Assembly (NCBI RefSeq): GCF_000003815.2
Contig: NC_049986.1
Span: 14,897,811-14,961,810, forward strand
DNA: 64,000 bases
From: Branchiostoma floridae
Lineage: Eukaryota; Chordata; Leptocardii; Amphioxiformes; Branchiostomatidae
Reading direction: 5' to 3'
In this document: one piece after another, positions 26,080 to 38,259 of the stretch
How positions within the stretch are numbered: position 1 is the first letter of the stretch
How the letters are laid out: every line of letters begins with the position of its first letter
Notes under the pieces: generated by a model
Databases searched by the model: none
Told to the model about the DNA's origin: nothing
What the model saw: only the letters and a program-made list of their open reading frames with translations
Program-made: the position numbers and the translations under genes

Positions 26080-28476
26080 TACACAGGAATATGGCCAGAA
26101 ATCACTTTACATGTATGTCAATGCCGAGCAGTCATGTGCGTTTTAAAAGTGTGGTAGATTCTGTAATATTATGAAATCAAACAGTTGCATGATAAGAAGA
26201 AATTTGACATGTCCCTGTCCTTTTGCCTGGTGCATCTAGATAAAATGATAGACAACATCCATCTCTATGGATTCCAAAACAAGATTCGATCTAAAAAGAA
26301 AAGTATCAACTTACTTGTGTCAAATTGTAGAGCCGGAAAGTAAAAATAAATTTCTTCCTCCAACAATTTGAACCGATATTAAACGGAGTCCTCTTTTGAG
26401 CTGAGTGAACAGCTCACATAATATGTTTTATTATTTTGCAAAATCTACAAGGCAACTATTTAGCTCCACGTACCCGTTCATCTTCAATCCGCGCTCGACA
26501 CGTCAGCAATCACCAATCACTGACTGCCAAGCCGTGTGCGATGTTTATGTTTTTTTAATGTCTGTATCCAGGGGTTTTCCAAACTAAACCAGGAATTGTT
26601 ACCAGGGCCTCAAATATACTATTCTACTACATACTAGTACACTTAACACGTCATACTCAACCAATCAGAAACTGCCATGGCACTCACGTGTCCTGTTTAT
26701 GGTCAAAACATTCTCAATAACGCAAAACACAATTCTCACAAACAGTCATGATGTACTGGTGTCTTGTGATAATGTTTTGAATATTAAATCATCATTTTTC
26801 CACGTGCACGGGTGTAATACATATTCTGATGGTTGAATTAAGAGTCATAAGTGGTCAAGTTAACAAATATATATTAGCCCTCTGCTTGACTGTCACTATC
26901 TCTGCAATTCGAAGTTATGACCGATACTGGAAAAATCCCTCGCTCTGTCGACCTCAACCTGGTTTAAATTGAGGACTTGCACTACAATGGGTTTTTCAAA
27001 GACAGCTACTCAAATTCCTCACAAGAAGCTTCTTTTCTTCAGTGTAACCTGATTAAGAGTGATTAAAACATGAGTTGGAATCACAGTCCTATAACGTTTC
27101 ATATCATTCCGTACTTTTTCGTCGTCCTTGTAAAGTTGTTGTCTTCATCAACATGGGGCTGTTTAACAACAATTTGAATTCCGGCTGTGTGCATGCACAA
27201 TGTAGCATTCTAGACATGTTATATCCACCCAAATTGTTGTTACTTCATTAATATTCCAAGGAAATGTCAAATTGACTGAACGAACAAATAACCTAACCAG
27301 CATCCAGTTCCATGCAATAGAATGATCTTCAAAGCAACAACTGCGAAATATGCTTTATCAACGCCAGTGAATGAGATAGCCTAAATAAAAACCGTTCGGT
27401 TGAAGAATATCAGTTGTTAAGACAGGGAGAGCGAAGGGGGTACATTTTTTTACAAGTTCTGAAGTTAAAAGACTACTTACACGAACATGAGCATATCTGT
27501 AAGATGGTCGCGGTAACGTTACCGAGCCGTTGTGTCTTGAGGTAGAAACGTTTTACACCGTCCGATTAGTGATGTTTTGACTAACTGTTGAAACATGTCA
27601 ACATTATCGCTTACGTAGGATCCGGTTGTGTCACGTGTATGATACAAGGTTGCGTGTTAAATCATACCATCAATGGCCACAGTCACATTGTATGCATTTC
27701 AACATTGTACATTTCGTGCTGTCGTTAGAAACTAGATAAACCATGCATTCGCAGTTCGTTCGTTTATTTGCGCACGTGTTCCATTGTCCTAAACCTTATA
27801 CCCCACCTCTTGGGCAGTATTGAACATAAACCGGACATCGCGTTGAAGATCCCTTACTGTAAGGATTACATGAACCGCCAGATGTCGCCACTGTCATGCA
27901 AAGCAACTGTCACTGAGGTCTTTGCATCGAATGATTTTTCTTGCCACAAACCAGAGTGTTACTGAAGACAATCTTTAGAAGAATGGCCGTTGATAGCATC
28001 ATGAATTTTCCGCACATTATCACCTTGCGATCCATTTAAAAAAAGCTGCAAATTTGGAGCAAACACGGTAAAACTGCGATCTGCCCTCCCCACTACTGTG
28101 TCGCGATGAGCCATTTAGAGGACCCTTAGTTGTGCCTCTTGTGTTTTATAAGGTGCCTAGTCTAAACGCAGCACAACCAAAGCATAGATAGTAACATTAC
28201 AGCCACTACAAGAATATAAAATGACATCCAGTCGTATTTATAATAATTGACAATATCGCGCTTAAGTTTTTATGGATCACAGGGCAGTTTGATTGCCCCG
28301 AAGTTTATATTTTTCTAAGGCTATGTTTAATTTTCAACGGTCACCTAAAGCACCGGTGTGGTCAGGTCATACGGAGGTCACTGTACAAAGTATCATGGCA
28401 TGTCGCAGCTGAAGTTGTTTGTTGTTTTGAAAGATTTCTGACTTCTCTGCTCTACTCCCCTGCATCGTTCAGCAAC
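26080..28476. other. Intergenic region between divergent DUF229 and FOXRED1 genes
   Basis: This 2.4-kb stretch separates the two start codons, so it should hold both promoters. I see no coding exon and no clear TATA box at a plausible distance from either ATG. The sequence is AT-rich and not visibly repetitive. Confidence 0.5.
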
Positions 28477-31400
28477 ATGAATGCAATCAGAACTTTCAGA
28501 CGCACATTTATTGGTGGGTATATGAAGATTTTCGACGAAGGATGGAGCAAGGCGAAACAACGAATGAAAACGGCGATAAAACCAGGACCAGGATTCGATA
28601 TAGGGTAAGCATATGCATTATCTGCACTATTTATGCAGAAGGCAGTTCATGAGCAATTAAGACATTAATATCTCACTGGGCGCCTGTGTTGATAGAAAAA
28701 TTCAAATTCGCAGACAGATAGAACATTATCATTTAGTCATGACACCATCTCAGTAACGTTAACATGTTAAATACTGTAAATGCAGAAATGTTCGCGGTGG
28801 ATTAATGTTCGCGGTTTTCGCGGTGACCACTTCACCGCGAATTTAAAACCACCGCGAACATTTTTCTATTATGATATTAGATTGCAGTGTATGGTGTTAC
28901 CGCGAACTTAAATCCACCGCGAAAAGTCCTTTTTCCGGCTACCGCGAAATTAAATCCCCGCGAACTTAAATACATTTACAGTACTAAATATTTTGGACTG
29001 ATGAACCAAGTCCTTGGATGAACAGATCAAATTCTACTAATTTTAATCCGATGATTGAACTGATGCTTGTATTTTCAGCTGAGACAGCAGAAAAGAGCAT
29101 GCCTGTCAACATAGTTCTACTTGTTAAAGTTTAGAAGTTGCGATGGGATTGTCTGCAGCATACAGTTCATTGATACATTGTGTTGTTATTTTGTTTATGC
29201 CTATATGTGGCACAACGATAACATGCCTATCAACAACTATGACATAATGATAAATGGGAGAAGCTATGATAGGGCATACAGTTCATTGATGACGTGTTGT
29301 TATTTTGTTTCTGTTCATAGCTGGGACAATCCCAACATGCCCATCAACAACTACGACATCGTAATAATCGGAGGAGGTGTGATGGGCTGGTCAACAGCCT
29401 ACTGGCTCATGCACAAGGTACCCAGGAAAGCGCGCGGGAAAATCGGACTCAACGTTCTCGTTGTGGAGAAAGATCCCTCTGTAAGTACAGTGATACTCGA
29501 CATCATCATCATCATCATCATCATTGGTCGACGTGATCACACATGTTCGCACATGTTTACACACGATGGGGTTATACCGCCCCTTACGGGGTGACATACC
29601 CTTTTGCTGGATTCAGTGATACAGTAACTGTAAATCCATGTTCTTGTTTTTTCACAGAAGAAAAGAAAAGGTAGCCCAAGTGCCAGCCTCCGTAGTGACT
29701 GCTGGCTGAATCCTTTAACTTGCTAAACCATGGAGGAGAACTTCCCGGAGAAGCCAAAAGATTAAGCCAGCAGTCACTACAGAGGCTAGCACTCGGGCTA
29801 AGGAAAAGGAGGCTTTTGTGATATTGAAACAATCTTGCAGTACCGTATAGTACATATAATACAAGGGTGACATATTTATGGTGTCATAAAATTGTAGTGA
29901 AGAGCTTACTCCAAAAACGGGGCAAATAAAGCCACTATGAAAGTTACAAGACTAACAGTAAGTATAGTCAGAGGCTAGAGGTGAGAAATTTAGCTAAAAC
30001 TCTCCTTTATTCCCACAGTACACCAGAGCATCCACAGTGCTATCTGTGGGGTCCATCAGACAACAGTTCACCCTGCCTGAGAACATCAACATGTCCATGT
30101 TCTCCTCTCACTTCATCCGCAACATCCGCGAGTACCTCAGTGTGTACGAGGAGGACCCACCAGACGTGCAATTCAACCCACAGGTCAGGAAACAGACCTT
30201 CTTAGCGTACATGAGTACTCAGCTGCCCAGCTACAAGAAAAATGCTGTGTGGAAAATGCAATGGCTTGATTCCTGAGAAGTTTGAAGTTCTGGTGCTTGT
30301 GAAACACTTCATTAGCAATTTAAACAAATGCATGGGAGTATCTGAAAAGCTGTAGACAACCTTTCTGTGTACTATCTCAGGCATTTACATCTAGACCAAT
30401 GTTTGGGCCTTGTTTGGAGTCATGGCATATGGCATAAGGATTATTTAGGACAGATAGACATCCTGTTTCTTACTCTGGAAATGGCTGATTTCTTAACACA
30501 TTTCTGTGGTTTAGGGTTACCTGTTTTTGGCAACAGCAGAAGGGGCGGAGCAATTGAAGCAAGCACATGACACGCAAATGTAAGTATCCACTCTATGTGT
30601 CAATACGTTGTTACCGTAGTCTGTTTTGATTGTCATTTACGTTTGATTTTATACCTTTGAATCATTTCTTTTAAAATTCGTCTTATTATTGACCACTCAT
30701 GCTTTGCGCAGATTCCAATAACTAGAGTATTTTGCTAACTATTGAAGAAAAGAAATAAACATTATTCTCCCCATTACAGAGCACTAGGTGCCAAAGTGAG
30801 ACTGTTCACCAAGAGACAACTGGAAGTCAAATTCCCATGGCTCAACACTGAGGGCATTGAGTTGGGTAACTATGGTACGTAGGGAAACCTTTACAGCTTT
30901 TCATCTCATCCTTGAAAGCTTTAGAGTTCTACAGTCTAGATAAAAACAGGTGAATGACAAGATGAGATAATCTATGTAGTCTCTGAGATGTAATTATTAT
31001 AGCAGTAACAGTGCCCCAGTCTACGTCTGTTATTGCTAGAAATGAGAAGTACTGCAGAGCTTGCCAAAATGGTGAGGTGAGCTGATATTGTTTGTTATGG
31101 AAAAGCAGGGTAAGAAAAGGTCCTTAGAATTGTACATTATAAATGATGAGATGGTCAAAAAATGAGATGGTCAACATAGGTACCATTGCACAATATATTC
31201 TTAAGAAAAACATGAAATGTTGTCCTTAGGAATGGAGAACGAAGGCTGGTTCGACCCGTGGCTGCTGCTCATGGCACTGAAGAAGAAGGCGATCTCGCTG
31301 GGCGTGGACCACTGTCACGGGGAGGTCACAGATCTGATCGTGGAGGCCAAACCTGGCGTAGTGGAGGGCAGGCTTTGTAAGAGGCTAACACATGTAAAGG

Positions 31401-33787
31401 TGGGGCAGGCTCTGTAAGAGGCTAACACATGTAAAGGTAGGGCAGGCTCTGTAAGAGGATAACACATGTAAAGGTAGGGCAGGCTCTGTAAGAGGCTAAC
31501 ACATGTAAAGGTAGGGCAGGCTCTGTAAGAGGCTAACACATGTAAAGGTAGGGCAGGCTCTGTAAGAGGCTAACACATGTAAAGGTAGGGCAGGCTCTGT
31601 AAGAGGCTAACACATGTAAAGGTAGGGCAGGCTCTGTAAGAGGCTAACACATGTAAAGGTAGGGCAGGCTCTGTAAGAGGCTAACACATGTAAAGATAGG
31701 GCAGGCTCTGTAAGAGGCTAACACATGTAAAGGTAGGGCAGGCTCTGTAAGAGGCTAACACATGTAAAGGTAGGGCAGGCTCTGTAAGAGGCTAACACAT
31801 GTAAATTTAGGGCAGGCTCTGTAAGAGGCTAACACATGTAAAGGTAGGACAGGCTCTGTAAGAGGATAACACATGTAAAGATAAGACAGACCTATCTGAG
31901 TGCTCTTGCCTTGTTTCCATTGGCATCTTTGTGTTTGTAAATAGAATGTATGAATGTATGAATGAATGAATGAATGAATGAGAATAAGGTTTTTTTGGTT
32001 TAACAGAAAAATTGTGAAAAAGAAGCTGTGGAAGGATTGGCATAAAATTTGGCAGGATACTAAAAATTTACCCACTATTAGAATAAGTTTGAAACTTTGG
32101 AGATATAATTTAAAATCCTCTGGTAACAAGTATGACTCCTGTGTGACAGTAGAAACAATCAGCCATAGTTCCAGACATAACAATGATGACTTCCTTGTCC
32201 TGCAGGTAAAGATGCCCAACAGCATACAGTACCAGAATGTCAAGGCTGGCCACTTCATCAACACGGCTGGTCCCTGGGCTCAGGACATAGCCAGAATGAT
32301 CGGGATTGGCCAGGAGGACCCCATGGGTCTGGACTGGGAGCTACAGGCGCCGCTTCCTGTTGAGCCGCGCAAGAGGTACGTGTACGTGTTCCACTGTCCG
32401 CAGGGCCCCGGGCTGGACTGCCCCCTCATCGTGGATCCGTCGGGAACCTACGTCAGGAGAGAGGGGCTCGCTGGGAACTACCTGTGTGGGAAGTCACCGG
32501 AGGAGGTCAGTGATGCTGATTTTTAATGATTACAGAAACAGCTTTAATCTTATTCCAAATAGCAGTTACTCAAGTAACTGGATATAATGTTCCAAAACCA
32601 TATCCAGTTGCTTGAGTAATTGCTATTTGGGTTTCTCATTACCTGGATATCTAACCTTGCCTTTATCTTCCAGAAAAATCTATTTCATGAGTATCTACAA
32701 TACATACAAACTAATGTCAGTTCTGTGAAGTGGAACAAAACATGCATTGTAGGAAATAGACTTGTAGATTCAACATTGTTGCAAGGTGGTGTGTATCAGA
32801 ATAAAGGATTTGGTTATACCACCTATCTGTTTTCTTTAGTATTACATATGTCGTTAGGTCCAAACAGACCATGCATTGATGTCTGATTGTGGTTTCAGCA
32901 TGAGGAACCAGATGCCAAACATTTGGAAGTGGACTACGACTACTTTAACGAGACCATTTGGCCAAAACTGGCACACAGGGTCAAAGCTTTCGAGGAAATC
33001 AAGGTATGAAAAACAGTGAAAAAGTGGGTGGTTGAAAACCTGTAGATGACAGGGGTGAATGTACTGGCAATATTGTACATTTTGAGCAAAAGTTTTGTAA
33101 ATATTTTAAATTTTTTTCAAATATCAGCTCTCTGTCAAAGTGAGGTCACACTTGCTTGTTTGTTTGTTTGTTTATTTTGATCTCCAATTAGAGTTACAGT
33201 TACAGCTTTCATTTGAAATCCTGGACAACATCACTTACGGTAATGATGTGCTTGGCTGTAGCTTGTAAGAGAATTCCATGACCCTGACCACTGAAAGGCA
33301 GCAGACTTAATAATCTGGTTTGCATCAAATGTTGCTAAGCACATAGTGTTAGAGTAGATTTCTCGCCACTGTCAGTAGACATGCATGCGCAGCCCAGAGT
33401 CCAAAGGTACAGTGCACACTAGCAGTCTAGATGTAGAGGCTCATACTGATCATCACAGCCCAAAAAAGGTCTCTGGATGTGCTTTTTAGTGTCAAACTTA
33501 CATCATGCCACTACCCCACCCCCCACTCACAGCTACGGATGGCCTGGGCCGGGTACTATGACTACAACACAGTGGATCAGAACGCCATTATCGGCACACA
33601 CCCCATCTACGACAACCTCTACCTCGCCAATGGTTTCAGCGGACACGGAATCCAACAAGCACCGGCAGTTGGGAGAGCCGTGGCCGAACTGCTATTGGAC
33701 GGAGAATTCAAGACACTCGATCTCTCCAGATTTGGTTTTGAGAGATTTTTACGAAATGAACCAATCAGGGAAAAGAACATAGTGTAG
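28477..33787 (+). CDS. FOXRED1: FAD-dependent oxidoreductase domain-containing protein 1, mitochondrial complex I assembly factor
   Basis: Nine exons in frame: 28477-28604, 29321-29480, 30019-30183, 30515-30579, 30780-30874, 31230-31393, 32206-32505, 32899-33003, 33533-33787, giving 478 aa (human FOXRED1 is about 486). The N-terminus [17 protein letters not shown] is Arg-rich without acidic residues, as in a mitochondrial presequence. A Rossmann FAD site, [12 protein letters not shown] (54-65), follows. Further landmarks are [74 protein letters not shown] and [19 protein letters not shown], all close to vertebrate FOXRED1. The protein helps assemble respiratory complex I; its enzymatic substrate is not established. 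Exon 6 ends at LTH, before GTAAAG, which aligns best with the vertebrate HVKM segment. Decayed copies of exon 2 lie in intron 1, and a minisatellite starts at the exon 6 donor. Confidence 0.95.
28772..28983. mobile_element. Short TIR element, TACTGTAAATG family, copy 1
   Basis: A 212-bp element with ends TACTGTAAATG and CATTTACAGTA and several inner TTCGCGG/CCGCGAA inverted pairs. It lies in FOXRED1 intron 1. A close copy is at 56234-56435. Ends in TA suggest a TA target, as for Tc1/mariner-type elements, which is inference. Confidence 0.85.
29164..29262 (+). pseudogene. Decayed duplicate of the FOXRED1 exon 2 acceptor and 5' end
   Basis: CATACAGTTCATTGAT and TGTTGTTATTTTGTTT, then TGGCACAACGATAACATGCC and TATCAACAACTATGACATAA, closely parallel the genuine intron 1 end and exon 2 start at 29276-29365. 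It could encode [19 protein letters not shown] versus the real [19 protein letters not shown]. The intron-AG of the real exon is not preserved and the FAD glycine motif is lost, so it is not a working exon. A still weaker third copy may lie at 29079-29112. Confidence 0.65.
29499..29525. repeat. ATC trinucleotide microsatellite
   Basis: A short ATC run, 20 bp downstream of the FOXRED1 exon 2 donor. It is intronic. Confidence 0.9.
29672..29800. mobile_element. 129-bp foldback element in FOXRED1 intron 2
   Basis: TAGCCCAAGTGCCAGCCTCC at the left pairs with the right end, which reverse-complemented reads TAGCCCGAGTGCTAGCCTCT. Both arms continue through GTAGTGACTGCTGGCT. The loop is about 30 bp. 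No coding capacity. Confidence 0.75.
31369..31885. repeat. 37-bp minisatellite, about 14 units, copied from a splice junction
   Basis: The unit begins GGGCAGGCTCTGTAAGAGGC and continues through TAACACATGTAAAGGTA. The first unit is the end of FOXRED1 exon 6 (GRLCKRLTH) with its donor GTAAAG. At least thirteen further units follow with few changes (for example AGGATA in two units). Thus each unit repeats the exon end and a 5' splice site. 37 is not a multiple of three, so read-through into the array would shift frame with each unit. Confidence 0.95.
32556..32657. mobile_element. Short relative of the 4734-5487 inverted-repeat element
   Basis: AGCAGTTACTCAAGTAACTG, GATAT and an inverted match CATATCCAGTTGCTTGAGTA form a hairpin. 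CATTACCTGGATATCTAACC at the right is the reverse complement of the outer end of the larger element. It is in FOXRED1 intron 7 and has no hammerhead-like core. Confidence 0.6.
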
Positions 33788-33841
33788 TGATTCAGTGGAC
33801 TGTCTGAACAAGTCTGTTACATAATATTGAAAAAGCTGCTA

Positions 33842-33847
33842 AATAAA
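33842..33847 (+). terminator. FOXRED1 polyadenylation signal
   Basis: AATAAA 55 bp after the FOXRED1 stop codon, in AT-rich sequence. This gives a short, plausible 3' UTR. Confidence 0.6.
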
Positions 33848-34158
33848 TTAATAAGGAAATAATTTGAAAATACAAAACCTTAAACATTAATACACTGGTA
33901 TACAATGTACCAATAAACCCAGGTACATGTATAGCATATCATTGGACAACTTGTGCTACCACCCAAAATACCTGCTCTATGCTCTGCATATGATGTACTA
34001 GTGCTGATCTTGGCTGTAGGATCATGCCTTTAACTTTTATGATGTTTTATTATTATGTGTATGGAATTGATAGGAGACACCTTCTCATTGATTTGTATCA
34101 AAATATGTGGAAACTTGATGATCATGATAAGTATCATCAGTGTCAATATATTTACACC

Positions 34159-34551
34159 ATACATTTTTTTAAACTATTGATGATTACTAGAAAGTGTGAA
34201 TTGAATTGTGACAATTCCTACCTGAATAGATACAAGTGAATCATTAACGCTAGTTCACCTTTATCCGTAGGGTAACCTATATCCGTTCTTTTTAAGAACA
34301 ATGTATTTAGGGAAATCAATTCGACAGATGATGGCTTCAAACTGCAACATTTTGAAAATAGTACAATTTGAAACTACCGTCCATTGACTTGATATCCCTG
34401 GATACCCTGTTTAGCAACACAACGGATATAGGTTACCCTGAGGATAAAGGTGAACTAACATTATACATTTTTTTAAACTATTGATGATTACTAAAAAGTG
34501 TGAATTGAATCGTGACAATTCCTGCCTGAAAAGATACAAGTAAATTATTAC
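34159..34551. repeat. Pair of about 89-bp direct repeats flanking the foldback element
   Basis: 34159-34247 and 34463-34551 both run from ATACATTTTTTTAAACTATT through TGATGATTACTA, GTGTGAATTGAAT and GTGACAATTCCT to ATACAAGT, about 90 percent identical by eye. This is far longer than a target duplication, so a local tandem duplication is likely. Confidence 0.8.
34251..34457. mobile_element. 207-bp foldback element (TAGTTCACCTTTATCC family)
   Basis: Left end TAGTTCACCTTTATCCGTAG; right end, reverse-complemented, TAGTTCACCTTTATCCTCAG. Both continue as GGTAACCTATATCCGTT. Non-coding, with ends compatible with a TA target. Confidence 0.75.
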
Positions 34552-35737
34552 CTTATACTTTGTGAACTTTACTCCCAAGGCCAGCCCTTTATGATAGCCA
34601 TGTCGACTACTTGGGTTACCTTGTGGGTCTGTATTGTCAGCCAATTGTTACGGGTGGGTAAACATCTTGCAGAGACATATTGTGCTCATTATTTTTTGCT
34701 CTCCAGTGAACTCTATTTTTTAAAGAATTAAGATATACCAAAACTTATCAGACATCAAGATATGTATATCATAAAATAAAGAGAGTGTTTACTGTAGAAA
34801 GCCAGAAAGAAGATATTACAAAATGCCTCATATAAAAAATTCATATTCATCTATGAAATGTATTAGTTGCTCATTTTGATGGTTAAGCACATAATGTGTT
34901 ATTTGTGATAGTTTTTCACATGTACATGTACATGTATGTAATTACATACTTTTTGTATACCATTATAAAGCACGCAAAACGTAAAATATAGTTAAGCAAT
35001 TTCCAAGTCTGTTATTTTGTTTATTTCTGTGGAATGTAAACATGTATTTAAATGATGAATCACTTTCTGATATTGAACAATGTAATGTTAGCTGAAGAAC
35101 AGTACTGAAATGTACATTCTGAATATTTCAGTGCCCTGTTTACAGTGACGTTTGCTGACTGGTATGCTAAGGGTAGTAAGGCCGTGGGAAGGGACAGATG
35201 GAATCAACAAAGCACTGCGATGTTTGTGCTTTACGCTGATTGGTTAAAAGTCACTGCAATACATACAGGGATAGATAGGGGCGTGGCAGAATGATATCGA
35301 TTTGGAAGAGCCCCTCCCTGAAGCCCCTCTTGCACCATACCCTACCACTTCCCCCAGCCATGGTTTGGAGTTAGCTGGGAGCAAGGTTGGCTGTGGTAGG
35401 CTACTGGTCGGCTGCAACAGCACAATGTTTAAAACGTTCGCAAGCAACAAGAGAACGTTTGATATGCACACAAACTTTAAATGACAAGTGAATCAGATAT
35501 AACTTTTGAGGCATTTTGGAAAGTGTCCTACAGGAATGTGTTACAGGGTGTTATTGCAGAGATATGGCAGGGATTGGTGTGGTTTATTTAAATCTTGATC
35601 CAAGCTTCATGATATTAGGTATAAGTCCCTCTAGAGAATGACACAAAATGCACAAAGATAACATTTACAAAGTACAGATTCAATGTAATTTAATCAAATC
35701 TAAAACCAGGGCTGTGGAGGTGGATTCGTGGGGCTGT

Positions 35738-37078
35738 TTAGACACCCTCGCCTGATCCCTCCGGCACTGGAGCCTCGGTCACTGCCGGCACTTGAGACTC
35801 GAGTGTGCAGATGCCCTTGTAACATACTGTGCGCTGGACACACTCACAGCTGGTCTGCAGGGTCGCGTCACACGGCCAGCCCAGGTGAGGCCTCAGCTCA
35901 CACTGTCAAAATAAACAAGCGCTTGGTGTTACTGTCAGCACGATTAACAAACAAGCAAACATTACACGCATTACATTACACATTAAAAGATATTTGCATC
36001 TTTTCTAAAAGAGAGAAAAAAACTGGAACAGTTTAGTACTAAGGTCAGTCGCCAGGAGGCCAATAATCTCAAGACGTAACCACATACCAAATATCATCAC
36101 AACCCATTCAGAGGTTATTAAGTTATGCTAACCACAAATATCCGGCATCATAAGCATTAACTCACACACACAAACTCAAAGACAGACCAAAAACAATGCC
36201 TCCCTTTTTCATGGAGGTACTAGTAACAACGACAGTACTTACCACAGGCAATCCGAGGAAGACGGTGTTGGAGCGGCAGCAGTACCGGTTCGGGTCGGGA
36301 CAGCTCGCGTCGCCGTTACAGATCGCCAGCGGGTTCCACAGCTGACCCTGGAACACGGCAAAATACCTTCAGTGTCGTCAACTTTAACGGTTGGATTTAT
36401 ACATTAGTTTGTTTTGCGATTTCTATGTTACTTAAGTTCAAATATTGAAAGAAAGTTTGGACTCATGTATCTTCATTCATTCACTGTTCATAATTTGAGT
36501 GTCTTGTCTTGTCTTATCTTATCTTATGTCTTGTTTTCCATCATGTGCTAGTGGCGGCGAGGATATAAGTTGTGCAGAACTTGAGTTACGCAGTCTATTG
36601 GATGTTTTCTTTGGATGAAAAAAAATTGAACACTACTCGATTGATCGCTCTCTATAGCTAGCACAACGATACTCCCGCCATCTTCTCAAATGATTGAGGG
36701 AGCAAATGTATGATTGAATAGGTCATCGGGTGACGACATGATATGAGATTGTAATGTCTCCAAGTTGATTTCTACCCAACTACGATATAGCTGACTAGCT
36801 AGGTATTTGGCTTTCAACGTAAACATTCTTCCTTCTTACTAGAAAAATACAGACTTCTATCAAGGAATAGGTTGGCAATTGTCGTTACATGAAAGAAGTA
36901 TAACGTTACTTGATATAGATAGATACAACTTAGAAAAATTGAAGTGCTTTGGTCTACATGGTTAAGAGTTGAGATGAGGGATGTCATACATGTACATACT
37001 GATTTTATAACTTTATAGACCAGTAAAACCTACCTTCACCACCACAACACAAGCCAGGAAAAACAGAGCAACCTTCAT
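35738..37078 (-). CDS. Secreted ten-cysteine colipase-fold-like protein, array gene 1
   Basis: Three exons on minus, all phase 0: 37078-37034, 36347-36243, 35902-35738 (TAA at 35738-35740), giving 104 aa. Exon 1, MKVALFFLACVVVVK, is a signal peptide. Exon 2 gives GQLWNPLAICNGDASC and YCCRSNTVFLGLPV. Exon 3 gives CELRPHLGWPCD, SCECVQRTVCYKGIC and an acidic Pro/Val tail. Cysteine spacing is C-x5-C-x6-CC-x10-C-x8-C-x7-C-x-C-x5-C-x4-C. The CxC-x5-C block and the CC-x10-C block match colipase, prokineticin and Dickkopf C2 domains. It is the most divergent and longest copy, and lies at the FOXRED1 end of the array. It should be exported; no ligand or receptor can be inferred. No AVIT start as in prokineticins. 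Confidence 0.85.
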
Positions 37079-37489
37079 GTTGTCGAGCCGGTCAACTGTC
37101 CTACGTCAGACAAACGTTCTGTTCAGAAGCAAATGGTTGAACCCGCTCGATACCTGCTGTTTTATCGCGACTTCGCTATTACGTCCGCGGCGACCTTCGC
37201 ATATCGTCCGACTTTAGAGTTGTCCAAACGTGCGGTGTGAGCTGCCAGGTGTATCAACACACAGTCACCCACCCTTCCTATTAGGAAGCACTGTGGGCAG
37301 GAAGGAACGTGTTGGTACAAGCTATGTGTAAATAATGAGGTGATGAAGGTGTCATCTTCAAAGAAATACTGGTGTCCAGTTGATATTAGTTTGGTCGATA
37401 GATGTTGGATCCAACGGGCTTATGTGAAGGTGCAGTCGTACGAATTTTGTCCTATGATCCTAGATTCTTTGTCCTATGACATTTCGCAA

Positions 37490-37640
37490 AGGGATGTCCC
37501 TGTAGCTCAACTGGTAGCAGCCTCAAAGTTGAGTGTCTTCTTCCAGTTAGGCTCAGTTAGTAAGGCCTACGTCACATTTCCAAACTGGGGCCTGGTCGGG
37601 CAGCTTTCGGGAACGAAAAGTATGATGTAAAAGACACCAA
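37490..37640 (+). mobile_element. tRNA-derived SINE-like fragment
   Basis: TGTAGCTCAACTGGTAGCAG fits an RNA polymerase III A box (TRGYNNARNNG), as in tRNA-derived SINEs. The expected B box GGTTCGANTCC is not seen, so the head is decayed. GTCACATTTCCAAACTGG downstream matches in inverse a segment near 37770-37790. No tRNA cloverleaf can be formed. Confidence 0.45.
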
Positions 37641-38253
37641 ACTACACAAGACGTAAAGAGAGTAAGTCTTTGTTTGTTTGTTAGTCGTACGTGTGGGCAT
37701 TATTTATACATATTTTTACGTATAACGTTACATGTCTATTTTTCGTTTCCACAAAGAGTTAGGCCGGACACCGGTTTGGAAATGTGACGAAAAATAGCCT
37801 AGCTGGGTAGGGCATCTTGGTTGGGGCTGCACCCGTTTCCGGAAGGGACGTAAACGAGGTTCCGTCAAACACGTTCAAGGGGAAGGGCAAGCCCTCCTTG
37901 TAAGATATACCCTGCTACTGAAACAACAACGAGCGATGTTTCAACACTGCAGATAGTAGAGGACTACTGTGGAAACCCAAAAATGTTCCAAACTAACACT
38001 TTGTGTAAATACAACAAAGCTATGTAACAATCTATCCATACCAAGAATACTATGTCTTCATCAGCGCTTTATTAACACGTGTACTTTCTTTGTAGATATT
38101 TAATCTCCGATTTTCACATCAAATAATAACGCCTCACGTAGTATAAATGGATTTTTCACCACACCTGTTCGATTGTCGTGTTTGGATGTAATTTTACAGA
38201 GTCGACACTGATCCAATTAAACACGCTCCACTCAATGGCAGAATTCATGCTGG

Positions 38254-38259
38254 TTTATT
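38254..38259 (-). terminator. Polyadenylation signal, array gene 2
   Basis: AATAAA on minus, about 285 nt after the stop codon of gene 2. Confidence 0.5.

Larger units (their letters stand above)
33788..35737. other. Intergenic region between convergent FOXRED1 and colipase-fold gene 1
   Basis: Two kb without a recognisable exon. It holds the FOXRED1 polyadenylation signal, a pair of about 89-bp direct repeats, and a 207-bp foldback element between them. An ATTAAA-like signal on minus near 35691 may end the transcript of gene 1. Confidence 0.6.

Noticed and set aside
31230-31399. FOXRED1 exon 6 ending at AAG before GTGGGG
   Set aside because: Also in phase, but it adds two residues relative to the vertebrate HVKM segment and uses a poorer donor than CAT before GTAAAG.
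31369-31885. Regular direct repeats that could suggest a CRISPR-like array
   Set aside because: Units are contiguous with no unique spacers, lie in an animal intron and derive from the exon junction; it is a minisatellite.
31315-32264. Minus-strand open frames with repeating peptide through the minisatellite
   Set aside because: They arise because the 37-bp unit reads open in several frames; antisense to FOXRED1.
37492-37560. Possible tRNA gene
   Set aside because: Only an A-box-like segment is present; no B box, anticodon stem or acceptor pairing. Reported as a SINE-like fragment instead.
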